Origin: Pohlia nutans
Lineage: Eukaryota > Streptophyta > Bryopsida > Bryales > Mniaceae
Direction: 5' to 3'
Assembly (NCBI GenBank): GCA_022496805.1
Contig: CM040094.1
Span: 7,773,501-7,837,500 of the forward strand
Length of the DNA stretch: 64,000 bases
A program made the position numbers and the translations under genes. Below are positions 11,640 through 23,421 of the stretch, one piece after another. Numbering within the stretch: the first letter of the stretch is position 1; each line of letters starts with the position of its first letter. Below the pieces are notes generated by a model, which saw only the letters and a program-made list of their open reading frames with translations, was not told the origin of the DNA and ran no database searches.

Positions 11640-11830
11640 CGATGATTGGAAAATGATGGAGCAATGAACCAATTATTTATCATTTCTTTTAATTGATAAT
11701 CATCTCTTTACAATGTTCTAATATAATCATTTATAATCATTTCTTTGTTTATAATTAATTGGAAAATGATAAAAATAAATCATTTCTTAATCATTTCTTT
11801 ATCATCAATTGATAATTTCTTTATCATTTC
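11640..11830. repeat. Low-complexity ATCATTTCTTT-type repeats
   Basis: Irregular repetition of TCATTTCTTT and TTGATAAT words. There is no coding potential. Confidence 0.6.
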
Positions 11831-12059
11831 ATTATGCTAGTATTGATTGGATTAAGTGGTTGTGTAAAGAAATTATGATTACAAGCCAACCAACCAATGA
11901 TTGGGATGATTATGTTGTTAGGGGGTCTTTGGATGACTTCTATGGAAAGACTATGCCATTTTATGCATAATTTAGTTTTTTTGATGTGAGGCAAGTGGAC
12001 ATTATTTTAGTGATGCCCTTAGGTCGTAATTGGTTTAGTAAATTATCTCAAATTGGGGG

Positions 12060-12600
12060 TTTTTTTTTTTTTGAATCAAATGAACGTTTATTCCATTGAT
12101 AGAAGAACAAACACATAGAACCTGAAGGGAAACCCCCCGGCGATTTTTATTTTTTTTGGAATTTCAAAACCTAAAGCCTAGTCAAATCCCCAGTCCTAGG
12201 CCTAATCTGTTGCCAATGCACGGTACCCTCAATTCTATCTCCCAGGAACTTGTGAAGTAACCACTGCCTATCAAACTGGGAGTGATAGAAACCAGTCTTC
12301 TCCGGGTATAAGTTGCACAAGTTCTGGATTTTAAACCACGCTAACCGCCCATGGTCCACGATGGCTTCCCAAACCATCTGCTCAATCTTCTGTACCGGCC
12401 ATATCTCATCGTGGTAACAAGTTGCATTCCGCGCAAGCCAACTGATCCATAGGACCGAGCCGCGCGCGAGAGACCAAAGGAGAGAACCCCGCCTCAACTT
12501 GTTCGGCAGTTTAGATCCTACTACGCACTGTTGCCAAGTAAGGTAGGGCCATTTGCCATGAATCAACTCCACTTCTGCGAATCGGTACAATACAGTAAGT
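12060..12600 (-). mobile_element. LINE remnant: 3' end with RT zinc-binding-like region
   Basis: Read on the minus strand, 12590-12171 encodes 139 aa with motifs typical of the C-terminal zinc-binding region of plant non-LTR reverse transcriptases (LLWSLARGSVLWISWLARNA, then WEAIVDHGRLAW). A 3'UTR with GGAATAAACG follows, then a poly(A) tail seen as poly(T) at about 12060-12072. The RT and endonuclease domains are absent, so it is a 5'-truncated copy. A related 3' end occurs at 40523-40650. Confidence 0.65.
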
Positions 12601-14130
12601 GCGAACTTCCAAGCAATTTGAGTGAGGCAGTCAAATTGGGTCTTGTTGGCTATATATTCTACTTGTGAGCTGGAGTCAATTGAAAGTTCATTTCAAAGGC
12701 AAGGTTTTTTATGATGCAACCTAACTTTTCACATATTTTCAATGTCATGGTCATTCACTTCATTGCTAGTTGTGCAAAGAGAAGCGAAGCGCTAGTTTGT
12801 TTTGTAATTATAGAGTTTACCCTCAGAAGAGGGCATCAAGAGCAACAAGCACAAACTTGATCAAAGTCATCAAGTTGTTAAACTTTCCATTCACGTTTTT
12901 TTTTCCCCTCTATTCTAATTGCAATTATAGATCCCGTTATAGATTCACTTTATTAGATACTAGCTTTGGACTTGTTTATATAAAAAAAATCCTTAAATTC
13001 AAATGTTAGATTTAAAAAATAGCGGTAAATTCAAAATTAAGTGCAAAAACATTCAAAACTATAGTGCATGTGTTAATTGAATGCACATGAATTTTGGAAA
13101 ATTGAATGAGGAAGTGACAAAGATTTTTACTAAAACTAACTCTTAACAATTTATATAACTATCTCTGTTTTGTACCGATGGCCCTTTGTCCAGTGGACAC
13201 TGGCTCGTTGTCAAAACGAACAGACACTTTATTCACGCTTGCCTCAAAAGAAGTCAGAAGTTTCTATTTATCTATAACTATCTCCTTCACTATTAAAATA
13301 CATACTTACAACTTAATTGATGTAAATCTCAATCTAAATGTACAATAACTTAGAAAATTTATTAGATTTCTTATCAACTATTTTGCCACAAAATATCTTA
13401 TATTGCAACACAACAGTGTCTCCTAAAAAACAGGGGGATGTTGAGCTTAACTCTTGTAACAAGCTTGATTCTTCAATGGTGGGAAGTAATTTTGATGATC
13501 AACACCGTTGAATTTTTATTTTTTTTAAACTTACTTAGCTTTTGTATGAAAAAGAATAAACAAAATTGCACAATTTTTTATTAAATGCCACTGTTTTGAG
13601 AAGATTAGTGGCACTCATTTGATGTATTTTGTACATATGCTGAAATGGTGCTCCAAAGATTCCAATTTTTTTACTATACATAGAAAGCATCATTTTAGAC
13701 ACGTGAAAAACCCTTCACACAATTTAGAGGTGTAAAGAGGAAGATATGAGGGTCTGAAGTGACGCTTGATAGCCTCCTTGCAACTCAAAAAAATCATCAA
13801 AATTTGCACACTTTATGAATTTCCGATCATGAAGTACTCATAGATTCATCTCTCAAAAAGAGCTAAGGTTTGTTTGTTGCTCATCTTACAATTCACGGCT
13901 CAACAACTCGAATTTCCTCACTTTGTAATTCCAAAAGCCCTGTGGGGGCTTTCTCGGGGGCTTTATGGTTCTTTAGGGGTTAACAAAACTCAAATTTCTT
14001 TGCTCCAACTCAAAATGCTTGTTTTGGAGCTCAAACTCCTCCAACTTCCGTAAGTAAACAATTGGCTCAAAAAACACAAATACAAAACAATAATTTTGAA
14101 ACTTAATCACAAACTAAAAAAACACATTCC
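12601..14130. other. Gene-free AT-rich stretch with a SINE fragment and an isolated TTAA-element end
   Basis: No gene was found. At 13171-13274 the 3' third of the SINE family is recognisable (ACGAACAGACACTTTATTCACG, ending in TTTCTATTTATCTA). At about 13966-13983 GGTTCTTTAGGGGTTAA is a right terminus of a TTAA element whose left end is not apparent. Confidence 0.5.
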
Positions 14131-14672
14131 TTAACCCTTTAGCGCGCCGGCGTCCAGATTCTGGATGCCGGATGAATTTCAGCAGCTCGTTTTCTGTAGG
14201 TACCGGATGTTTTTCATCCTTTTTTTTTTTCATTCTTGTGCTAGTTGAGTACCATTTGTACGGTATGGATCTTCCAAATAAGATAACGTGAATTTTTGAA
14301 TATTTACAAAAGTGATTAATGTCAAGTTTCAATCTTAGTTCAAAAAGAAAGACCTTAAATATGATTTTCCATAGTAAGTAGAATTAAATAATGGAAACCA
14401 TACCATCTCGTAGTGCATGTCATTCTAATTTCATTACAATTTTTTTTTTAAATTAAGTTAATTTTGGATTTTTAATTGAATTTCAAAAGAAAACCTTGCA
14501 AAATTACTTTAAAAATATTAATAATAAATATGATGAATCCAACCGTACGGATGTTATCTACACATTGACATTTACAACTTTGTTTTGTACATCAACTCCA
14601 TTTTCGTTTTTCATCAACCATTTTATAACAAATCTTTGAAAACAGTGTTGAATCGGGACGTTAAAGGGTTAA
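14131..14672. mobile_element. TTAA-flanked MITE, family E copy 2
   Basis: The left end TTAACCCTTTAGCGCG and right end GTTAAAGGGTTAA are inverted. The element is homologous along its length, in opposite orientation, to 494-1040. A subterminal palindrome GGCGTCCAGATTCTGGATGCC-like (14149-14169) lies just inside the left end. It is nonautonomous. Confidence 0.75.
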
Positions 14673-16800
14673 CTTGTTGAATTTCAAACATTTCATTGAA
14701 AATTTCCTGTAGTTTAAGCCAACGAACTTAAAACAATAAATGCTTTATTACCCCTATATAAAATATACAAACTTATTTACATTATTCACATAACTACTAA
14801 TGTAAGATAGAGACATTTGCTTGCTATTTCATCCACTATTGAGGTTAGTTGTAGCTTTGTAGGTATAAGAATCGTATAAAGATTTTCTAAAAATTTTGTA
14901 ACATGCAATGATGACTTAAGTGCAAAGAATGACTCCAAGGTACTTCATTGTTATCCAAAACAAATGGATCCAACCTTTTAGTACCTACAACTTTTGGAGA
15001 TTTAATATAATCGATTCAAAATTTGAATAGTATATGAGTGTTTTTGAATCACAAATATATTTTTCTTTTTATCGAAAATTAAAATTTTAAAGGGAATAAG
15101 GCATGTAGTCAAATGCCATAATTAACCCTTGAAAGTCATGGAGTTTTCTAATTGTTAGGGTCATTTTCACAACTTTCCATTCATTTTTTTGGCAATCTTT
15201 TTTTTAAGAATTTTTTGTTTTTAAAATTATAGTGAACACCAAGATGAAGAGAAATATGTAATTTATTACCCTAATTGATCAAATTAGCAAATTTTTCATT
15301 ACTCTAAAGTAGGTCATTAAATAGTTCTTGTAAGACCATTTTTTAAGTTTTCCTCGATTTGGATGATGGGATGAACATAAAATTAGAATTTTAAAAGACC
15401 AAAACAAGCAAATATTCAATTGACACACTTTGAAAGAAAAATCATGATTGAACAAAACTTGAAAGAATTATGGATGGTCAAATTTTGTTGACTTCAAGAT
15501 ATGAAGAGTTAAAAGATGTATATTTCTCACTTGATATTGATTATTTTAAAAAATAAAAAATTCCAATAATTTATTTGGAAATTTTGGAAGGGCATGTTTT
15601 TTTTCAAATTGACGAGGAACTCGGGAGAGGGTTTTACCCCAGAAAAATATGAAGGAAAATCGTCAGCGTCGTCGTGGTGACCGTCGTCGTCGTGTCCTTT
15701 GATATTATTGGTCCTATATGGTCGTGAAAAGAAAGAAGAGATTGAAGTTGGAGTTAGAAACTTGAAAGGTTGTTTGAAAGGTTATATAGATGGCTATTCA
15801 AAAGGTTATTGCAAAAGTTATTTCAAACAATATTTAAAAATGAATTGATATATTTTAAAAACAAAAGCAAAGATCAACTTCATTCATTTTTGTGTAAATT
15901 TTATTTTATTTCATTTTTAGATGAACACCTTTCATTTCTTACTTGTTAGTTTTGATTTTTTTGGAATTTTTTTCACAAAGTGGTCTTCAAGCAATTTTCA
16001 AATTTACACACTGCAAACCATCATCCAAAAAACGAGTAATTTTGTTTTTAACTTTACTTTAATTTCGTCGACAAGGTACTTGGAGAGGGTTTTTACCCAA
16101 GAAAATTACAAAGGAAATCAGAAGGCGTAGGCGTCGGCGTGGTCGTGGTCGTGGTCGTTGTCAACCTAGCCTCGCTTGCAACTTCCTAAATATACATCTA
16201 AATATACATTTATTTATTTACTTCCTAAATGTGAGAAATTCAAGAGTGTAACTCAGTCACCCTTCACACTTCTCTAGTGAGTGCCGCAATAGACACTTCA
16301 TTGTGAAATATTTTAATTTATATTCAAATTAAAAAATATGGAGTTTGTACCAAAGGACATGATAGATTATGATTTTCGTCGACGGTTGTGCGTATCATTG
16401 CGTAGCCCTAGTTTATTTGGAAAATTTTGGAAGGGCATGTTTTTTTTCAAATTGATAAAAATATCGTTTTGATACCGAAAAGCCCTGAGAGGAGACGGTT
16501 TGACCATTAAGGTTTAAGAATTTGATAGTTCTTCAAGTTCTATATTTTTAAAATTTAAATAAATTTCTTGTACATAATATGTCTATATAAATATAAGAAA
16601 TGACTATATTCATTTCATAAATAGATTTATACATACATTTGAAATATGAAAAGTTTTGCTATGCAAGTAGTCATAGAATCTCTTCGGAAAAAATAACATA
16701 TGAGGTTCATTTTATAACTCAATTTTCAAAAATTTCAAAACAATAAATAAAATGAAATAGAATGTAGATAGTTGCCTTACAACATTTCTACTATTGGGAT
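14673..16800. other. AT-rich desert with a locally repeated module
   Basis: No gene is visible. Related segments occur at about 15573-15690, 16055-16160 and 16409-16460. They share the words GGAAGGGCATGTTTTTTTTC and GAGAGGGTTTTACCC, and the first two run into GTC/GTG-rich microsatellites (15664-15695 and 16126-16160). This is a composite of old repeats whose class is not recognisable. Confidence 0.5.
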
Positions 16801-16807
16801 TGACATG

Positions 16808-16927
16808 CACTAGTAAAAAGGTGGTCTTTGAGCACCAAATAATAGTGCCTAATTTTGGTGTACAAGGCCACTATTAGCACTTGTTTGTTAATAGTGACCT
16901 TGGGCACCATTCCCACCTTTTACTAAT
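16808..16927. mobile_element. CACTA-type MITE (degenerate)
   Basis: The left end CACTAGTAAAAAGGTGG is answered by CCACCTTTTACTA at the right. Internal words (GTCTTTGAGCACCAA) match the CACTA MITE at 50383-50539. The right terminus is mutated, so the target duplication is unclear. Confidence 0.6.
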
Positions 16928-17208
16928 GGTTAAGGTGCAACCTAGTGATGCTTTAATTCTTTTTCATTTTTATTTGAGTTATAGTTTTTTCTTTGATCGT
17001 TCTTGCACCTCCCTTCAAGTTTCTTGATTCTTTTTCACATACTATCAATGCAACTTTCCAACATAATCTAAAGAGCCACCACTGACCAATTGTAAGATAC
17101 ACATTTTTTTTATAAAAAGTTTGAAAGATGAAATTTCACCTTTGTGAAGGATTGAAAACAACTTGTTTCCATAAGAAATTAACAAATGGCTTGTATGGTT
17201 GAATTCAC

Positions 17209-17211
<3 letters not shown>

Positions 17212-17249
<38 letters not shown>
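17212..17249. repeat. Poly(A) tract
   Basis: Close to 40 consecutive A residues directly precede the family B element at 17255. It could be a retroelement tail. Confidence 0.95.
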
Positions 17250-17251
<2 letters not shown>

Positions 17252-17254
17252 GTT

Positions 17255-17832
17255 TTAACCCCTAAATTCCTACAACCCTCTCCAAATTTGAAAAATTGAA
17301 AAAATGCATTGTAAAATGCAACTAAGAGGGATATCTTGAGCTTGATGTATGAATAAAAGTTTTAAGTTATGAATTTTAGATTCTATCAATACCGTTAGAT
17401 TTGTGATTGCTATGACCAAAATATTTGTATAAAATCTGAAACTTAAAATTCAAAAAATCTTTTGTAATTTGATTACAAACAAGATATTGAAAAGATGTGT
17501 TTGAAATTTGTTGTTGATCGGTTGAAATGTAATACGCTCTAAGTTTGGTGATTCTTAGAGATTTTTTGGTTATTTAATTCTATGAGTTGGTTTTTTCAAG
17601 AGCACTTTTGAACTAAGATCTTAGAAATTTTTGATGATTGAATCACCGCAACATAAAATGACGAATAAATTTTTCACAAGTTATCCCCTTTTGAATTAGT
17701 TCATACATGCATGAAACTAAATTCTCATAAAATCTATAGTAAAAAATTACACCCTACAAATAGTGCATGACGGATGAAAAAACGAAGTTTGATTTTGATC
17801 ATCATCAAGAAATTGGACATTTAGGAAATTAG
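17255..17832. mobile_element. TTAA-flanked MITE, family B copy 1
   Basis: It begins TTAACCCCTAAATTCC and ends GGACATTTAGGAAATTAG (a degenerate right end). It is homologous throughout to 22857-23421 and, inverted, to 39416-39988. Internal landmarks are GGTTGAAATGTAATACTC and AGATTTTTTGGTT. Confidence 0.7.
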
Positions 17833-19167
17833 GAGCTAAAAGGAGGGTTCTAGAAACGTTTCTTTTACCAAATGTAGTTGAAAAACTTTAGGGGTTGATT
17901 TGAAATTTAAAAAAATAAAACTCCAAATTTTTTATTTTTTATTTTTGAAATTTGTAGAAGAGGCTAGTTTTTTAAGGAATTTATAAAGTGGATTCACAAT
18001 TGCAACTGCAAGATTTGTATATTGTTGAGGAAGTCAAACACTAAATCTCGTAAGCCTTTCATAGTGTTCATTGATTGACCTCTAGCTGCAAATGAGGCCT
18101 TTATTATTAGTTAAGATGAAAAATGTGGCCTCTCTTTAGTTTTGGCCATTAGAAAAAAAGTTGGTTGTACATGCAATTAAATGTACAAAACTTTAGGGTA
18201 TTTTTTTTGAATTTCAAAAATTTTATAATTGCATCAAGATACAATAGCAATAGTACAATTAAGTCTGAAATAGTCTCACTATTGGGCTTAGAAACGTTGC
18301 TAAGTATTAGTGTTGATTGTTAGTTATTAGTGTTTATTGTTGAATATTGTTATTTAACAATATTCAACATCACAATCACAACATTTAAATTTGGTTAACC
18401 TTGCCATTTAAACTTGGTTATATTACAAACCTTGCTATTTGTGATATAACCAAATTGAAATGCGTCATCGCTAAATTAGAAATATTTATGTGCTACTAGT
18501 GTTGATTTTTGAATTTTGAAAACATTATCAAAAACTAGTGTTGGTTATCAAATCTTGTCATTTATTATGAAATAAAGTGGTTGCAAGGTTTTTAATTTTT
18601 TTTGGACTTTAACTTCACAATATATATTGTTTCATTATAAAGGATTTGATTAATTTGTAAACAGTTGGATGCAAGTCATGTAAGGAACAATTGAAATATA
18701 TAATTATATTAAGGTTTTTTTGCCTTTACTTGGAGTAAAATATCGTTGCTTTTATCATCAATCAAGGTGTGTAGTCAAGATCATGACTGTTGTGGAAGTT
18801 CTTAATGTTGTTGTTTAAGCATGTAAATTTTATTATTGACATTTTAAGTAGAAGAATCATCCTTTTAATATCAAGTTTCAAACTTTGAATGTTAAAAGTG
18901 TAAAACTGGGACAAAGAGCAAAATGAATATTTTGTGGAAATTGAAACAAACAACTTTGCATACTTTAAGAAAAGTTTTTGTATAAATTTTATTATTCGTT
19001 GCAATTGAAAAATTGAAAAATAATCAATCAAAGTCCGTGCTCTAAGTTCTTCAAGAATGTTATTACACTAAATATGCAATTTGAACAAAATTAATTGTTA
19101 CATTCCTCGTTACATTCACAAAGTTTTTGGTTTTCCTAGTTGGTACAAATAACCAAATATTGAAGTT
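17833..19167. other. AT-rich desert
   Basis: No gene supported. Open stretches here are biased to Ile, Lys, Phe and Leu by composition. No element with clear termini was seen. Confidence 0.4.
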
Positions 19168-19707
19168 TTAACCATATGAGCTACTTTCTTCATAACTTTC
19201 ACTCTCATCAGGTTCCTTTTGAGATTTCTTTTCCTTTTCTTTTTTCTCTTTTTCTTGCCGATTCCGATTCAACGACTCACTTCCCTCTGTTGCTGAGCTG
19301 CGTTTTGAAGTAGGAGTAGCTTCCTTACTCTTTCCTCCTTGCTCTCTACTATTTTGAGGCCGACCAGCACCACAAGAACTCCCTCGTTTTTGTTTACTTG
19401 AATTGCCTTTCCCTTTTTCATTGCTATTAGTTCCTTTTTTGCCACTATTGCTTTGGTAAGACTCCTCCGTCATGGAATCTTCTTCTTCAGTGTCATTGCG
19501 ACGCCTCCTCTTTGATCTACATTCATCCTTTGCACCTTGGTCTCCTTCTTTAGACTCACTCTCCGGTTCTTCCCTCTTTCGTCTTTTGGTGGACTCTCCT
19601 TGCTCATTTCTTGTACTCTTCCTCCTTTTAGCATAGGTTGATCTCCTTCTCCTGGCCGCGGCTCTTCTCCTTGCAGCAACACTTCTTCTTGGAGCTCTTT
19701 TTGCCAT
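19168..19707 (-). CDS. Lys/Arg-rich disordered protein, MAKRA type (left member of divergent pair)
   Basis: An intronless frame of 179 aa with in-frame stops immediately before the ATG, so the start is well defined. Residues 1-35 are protamine-like (MAKRAPRR then many Arg and Ala). The middle is Lys/Arg/Glu/Ser/Gly-rich, and the end is acidic and serine-rich (ESYEESSSYG). No folded domain or membrane segment is visible. The + strand frame at 20329-21027 has the same plan: the same first five residues, a basic body, then EE plus Ser run plus Gly at the end. They look like diverged paralogues placed head-to-head. The function is unknown. A nuclear or DNA-condensing role, or descent from a viral or mobile-element packaging protein, are guesses. 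It could also be a low-complexity non-gene, but the long open frame in an AT-rich desert argues otherwise. Confidence 0.5.
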   Translation of the reverse strand: MAKRAPRRSVAARRRAAARRRRSTYAKRRKSTRNEQGESTKRRKREEPESESKEGDQGAKDECRSKRRRRNDTEEEDSMTEESYQSNSGKKGTNSNEKGKGNSSKQKRGSSCGAGRPQNSREQGGKSKEATPTSKRSSATEGSESLNRNRQEKEKKEKEKKSQKEPDESESYEESSSYG

Positions 19708-19824
19708 TTATCACGCAATCTTGTATTGCCGTTGAAAAGGAATTTTCACATATAACTACTCATTTAGAAAAATAGTGCAAAAAAGATGAAGAGATACCTG
19801 AAAAAATGCAACTAAAGGTAAAGG

Positions 19825-20328
19825 TACATCAACCAAAAGGTATTGTCAAAGAGTGCCATACCTTTGAATCGTTGGCTGGAACGATGTGTCTTTCAAAAAG
19901 TGGCGCTTCATCCCCAAAAGACAAAGTCATCAAATTTGTGGCACACACGATCACCAATTATTCAAACGTCGGTAAGGGGATGTCTTTGGCTTTCTTCCTA
20001 TCTTCTTTATTCTTTTAGCTAATATTGTTTAGTGTAGGATTTCAATTCTAAAATTTATTGCAGAATTTAAATGACAACATTGGTGTGATTTTTTGATATT
20101 GATTCAATTATTGAAATCAATCCTAAGCAAAAATTCCTTATTGTGAAAGGAATTCAGATTGAAACGGCCACTTTATCGGATATTGTCAATGAGAAACTAT
20201 ATGGTTCCAAATCTAGTAACTTATTTGACATTGTGGATGAGGAATTTATTACAATTTTGAGAGCCACTAACAACCATCTATCAAACAAAAGTTTTAAAAG
20301 TAAATTCTATAGAACTCAATTCATTGCA
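19825..20328 (+). pseudogene. Hidden two-exon coding remnant with a frameshift
   Basis: A frame open from 19825 reads through words such as LNRWLERCVFQKVALHPQK and SNLWHTRSPIIQTS, ending at a canonical donor (TCG|GTAAGG) at 19971. A 92-bp intron with a T-rich stretch and TTGCAG acceptor follows, and exon 2 starts at 20064 in the matching phase (NLNDNIGVIF). Removing one T from the run of six at about 20084-20090 keeps the frame open through FDIDSIIEINPKQKFLIV and on into the Lys/Arg-rich frame that follows. I do not recognise the protein family. The upstream side is closed by stops without a good acceptor, so this looks like a truncated, frameshifted fragment. It may originally have formed one protein with the basic tail downstream. 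Confidence 0.4.
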
Positions 20329-21027
20329 ATGGCAAAGCGGGCAGGAAAGAGAGGCGGGACAAAGATGAAGATGTCTAAAGCAACAAAGAAAAGAGTTTGT
20401 TACCAAAGACGGAAACCAACAAAGAAACAGCAACGCAAGAGGAAAAGAGATGATGATAGTGAAATTGAAGTAGCTATTACAAATAAAGTGAGAGATTATA
20501 AAGGAAAGAAGATTAAACCAGAATCTTCTGATGTTGACACTGACGGTGGTACGTCTATTGCAACTACCCAAGATTTGCTAGAATTTTCTGATGAAACAAG
20601 CGTTGGTCTTGTTTCTTCTCCATCGGATAGCATACCGGTAAAAGAATCCAAACGTGAAGAAAAGGGAAAAAACAAACGAAAAAGAAAAGAAAAGAAAGAG
20701 GCTAGTGAAGTGAGTGGCAATAGTAAATCTACAACTGAAAAGACTCAAGCCAAGAAGCGTGCTAAGAAGCAAAGGCCTAGCTCTAAAAGACGACGGTCCA
20801 GCCAGAAAGGAGAAGATCAAGCACAAATAACCAAGGGAAATGAGTCCACTAAGCCGAGCAAGTCTGCCGGGAGTGGAAATATGAACAAGAATATTTCGGA
20901 CCCGAACAATACTCAAAAAGGGGAGCCAACAGATGTAAAAGAACCTTGCAACGAGAAGGTTGCTCCCAAAGAAGCCATTGTTCAAGAGGAACAACATGAA
21001 GAAGAGAGCTCTAGTTCAAGTGGATGA
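20329..21027 (+). CDS. Lys/Arg-rich disordered protein, MAKRA type (right member of divergent pair)
   Basis: An intronless frame of 232 aa from the MAKRAGKRGG start to EEESSSSSG. The body is dominated by Lys, Arg, Ser and Glu, with repeated KKRAKK/KRKRKEKK-like nuclear-localisation-type clusters and an acidic segment (ESSDVDTDGG, about residues 66-75). The frame is open upstream to about 20090 and merges with the frameshifted remnant, so the true start may be earlier. It shares N- and C-terminal hallmarks with the minus-strand protein ending at 19168; the two ATGs are 621 bp apart. No known domain. It is likely nuclear if expressed. The function is unknown, and whether it is a living gene is uncertain. 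Confidence 0.5.
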   Translation: MAKRAGKRGGTKMKMSKATKKRVCYQRRKPTKKQQRKRKRDDDSEIEVAITNKVRDYKGKKIKPESSDVDTDGGTSIATTQDLLEFSDETSVGLVSSPSDSIPVKESKREEKGKNKRKRKEKKEASEVSGNSKSTTEKTQAKKRAKKQRPSSKRRRSSQKGEDQAQITKGNESTKPSKSAGSGNMNKNISDPNNTQKGEPTDVKEPCNEKVAPKEAIVQEEQHEEESSSSSG

Positions 21028-21029
21028 TT

Positions 21030-22856
21030 TCAACAATATTATTTTTACATCCTTTACTTCCCTACAACCCTACAATTTATGGATTTGTGACATCACTCAT
21101 TTGCCCAATATTGTAAAGATGTGCCCACATATATCCACACAAGATTTCCAATTAAGACATACCTAACTTTATAATTCAATTTGCCAATATCTTGGTTTTT
21201 GAGTTAATTGAAAAAGACTTAATTGAAGTATAGAGCAAGTTTTTAATATTTTGCAAGATAGCAAGAAATTCACAACCTTGGGGCTATAGTCTTTGTCATA
21301 GTTGGAGTAATTTTTTACTAACAACCTAACTATAGCCAAAAGCGCAACGATTAGGAATTTTTAATATTTATATGATTCCAAAATCTATCCAAAGGCTGTT
21401 AGATAATTGTTTGCGAAGCAATAAGATTTAATCCATCGTTTGACACTTTGTATCATATGTGCCTTGTGATGTCTATATTTTTCTATATTTGTCCAAAGTG
21501 CTCTTTAAAAATGTTGCTAAAGCTTGCATATATCAATCTGTGATTTTTATTTATAAGTCTTCATTGGAATGTTTGATTGATTTTGCTGCTAATTATATAC
21601 CTCATATCACTAACCAAAACTCAATACATCTAACTCTTCTAATTTATTTTTGTTAAATAGTTATACATTACAATTACATATTGACTTATTAATTAATCCC
21701 TCAAATTTTGAATGCCCAAAATGCATGTAATTTGGACTATAAATTTATAATTTTGACAACCAAAGAAACTTGCAATTGGTTTTACAACTGAACATTGTAG
21801 TTGTGTTTTATATATTTTTGATTTAATAAAAAAAATATTGGAAACAAGGCCATCTTGATTAGATGAGTGATTAGCTTATGATAAATGTTTCTATGAATAA
21901 TTTTAGTTTAATAAACCTTATGGATTATTTTTAATCTCTTGCCTTTCTACCAATTTCTTTATTTTATCACATGCAAGTGTTGTAATATAAAACTTTTTCT
22001 ATTAAAGTTCGAAAGAAAGCAAGTGCTTGAAAGAGGTTGTTTGTCATAACTAGGTCAGCCTCACAATCCTGATTGGTTATGTAGTTTATACCGTGTGTAT
22101 GTATCAACGTGTGAAAAATCTCAATAACATTAAAAGTCAATAACTCAATAAAATCTAATTTTTATTGTCTTGGTTTCATTTTACAATTCAAAAAAACATT
22201 TGAATATCGAAAAAATCTTAAAATTGTAAAGATGTATATTTAAAACAATTTGATGAACGGCTAATCATAAAATGTTTGCAACAACATTTGAGTTGTTGCA
22301 TCAACATCAAAAAACTAAAAATTCAAATTTTCCTAAGTTTTCCATTTGTACGTCGTCAAAAATAAAATAAAAATAATTATAAATTGAATCTAATTATCTA
22401 AAGGAAACCTTTTTACATGCATACAATCCAATAAGAGTTTTTAAGTCATATGACTTTTTAAAGAATAAGATACTAAATATTAAAGTTTTAAAATATGTCA
22501 TGCTAGCTATAGTTCTTTAAATACATAAACATGCACCATTGTTTTTTGTTTAAGTTATGGTTTTGACATTTTCAACTTTCGTCCTTAATATATTATTTTT
22601 AATAAATTAAATATTTATTGGAACATAGAGTGTAAATTTTATTCTTCGCTCACAATAAGATGTTCAATTTTATAATGCTCATCAAGTGAACCAATATATT
22701 TTAGAATACTCTTATCACATTAAACTTAGAATTTTATGGTCATCACCGTTAGCATGTGTATACAATGTGTGTTACTAATATCAAATATATGAGTTGAAGT
22801 GTGTTTTTCTTCTATGTTTTCCACAAACTCACTTCATGAACACGGTTTGGATAGCG
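21030..22856. other. AT-rich desert
   Basis: No gene, RNA gene or well-bounded repeat was recognised. Confidence 0.4.
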
Positions 22857-23421
22857 GAATCCCTAAATGTCCTCACTTCTCTTCAAATTTGGCAATTTTG
22901 CAAAGATGCAATCTAGAGGGATATTTTTCATTCGATGTATGAATAAAAGTTATACATTGTAAATTTTAGACTCCATCCACTTAGTTAAATATGTGATTGC
23001 TATCATCAATATCTTTTTTTATAAAATTTCAAACTTAAAATTCAAAATTCTTTTGTAATTAGATTACGAATAAGATATTGACAATTTGTACATGAAATAT
23101 GTTGTGATTGGTTGAAATGTAATACTCTAAGCGTAGTGATATTTAAAGATTTTTTGGTTGCTTAATTTTATGAGTTCACTTTTTTAAGAGCACTTTTACA
23201 CTAAAATCTTCAAATTTTTAGGAGAATCACTACAACCTGAAATGAGTCATAAAATTTTCACAAATCTCACCCTTTCTAATAGGATCATATATCGATGAAG
23301 CTAACTTCCCATAAAATATATAGTTAAAGACCGACACTGCAAAAAGTCAATGAAGGATGAAAGAACTTTGTTTGATTATGTACATCGTCCACTTTTTGGA
23401 CGGTTGGACGTTTAGGATTAA
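22857..23421. mobile_element. TTAA-flanked MITE, family B copy 2
   Basis: The left end is degenerate (GAATCCCTAAATGTCC) and the right end reads GGACGTTTAGGATTAA. It is homologous along its length to 17255-17832 and to 39416-39988. Confidence 0.7.

Noticed and set aside
19806..20018. 70-codon frame starting with ATG at 19806
   Set aside because: The neighbouring frame over the same bases splices in phase to exon 2 and reads more protein-like; the ATG frame meets a stop after splicing.
20578..20997. 139-codon antisense frame rich in Phe, Leu and Ser
   Set aside because: It is the complement of the Lys/Arg/Glu-rich gene; composition alone keeps it open.
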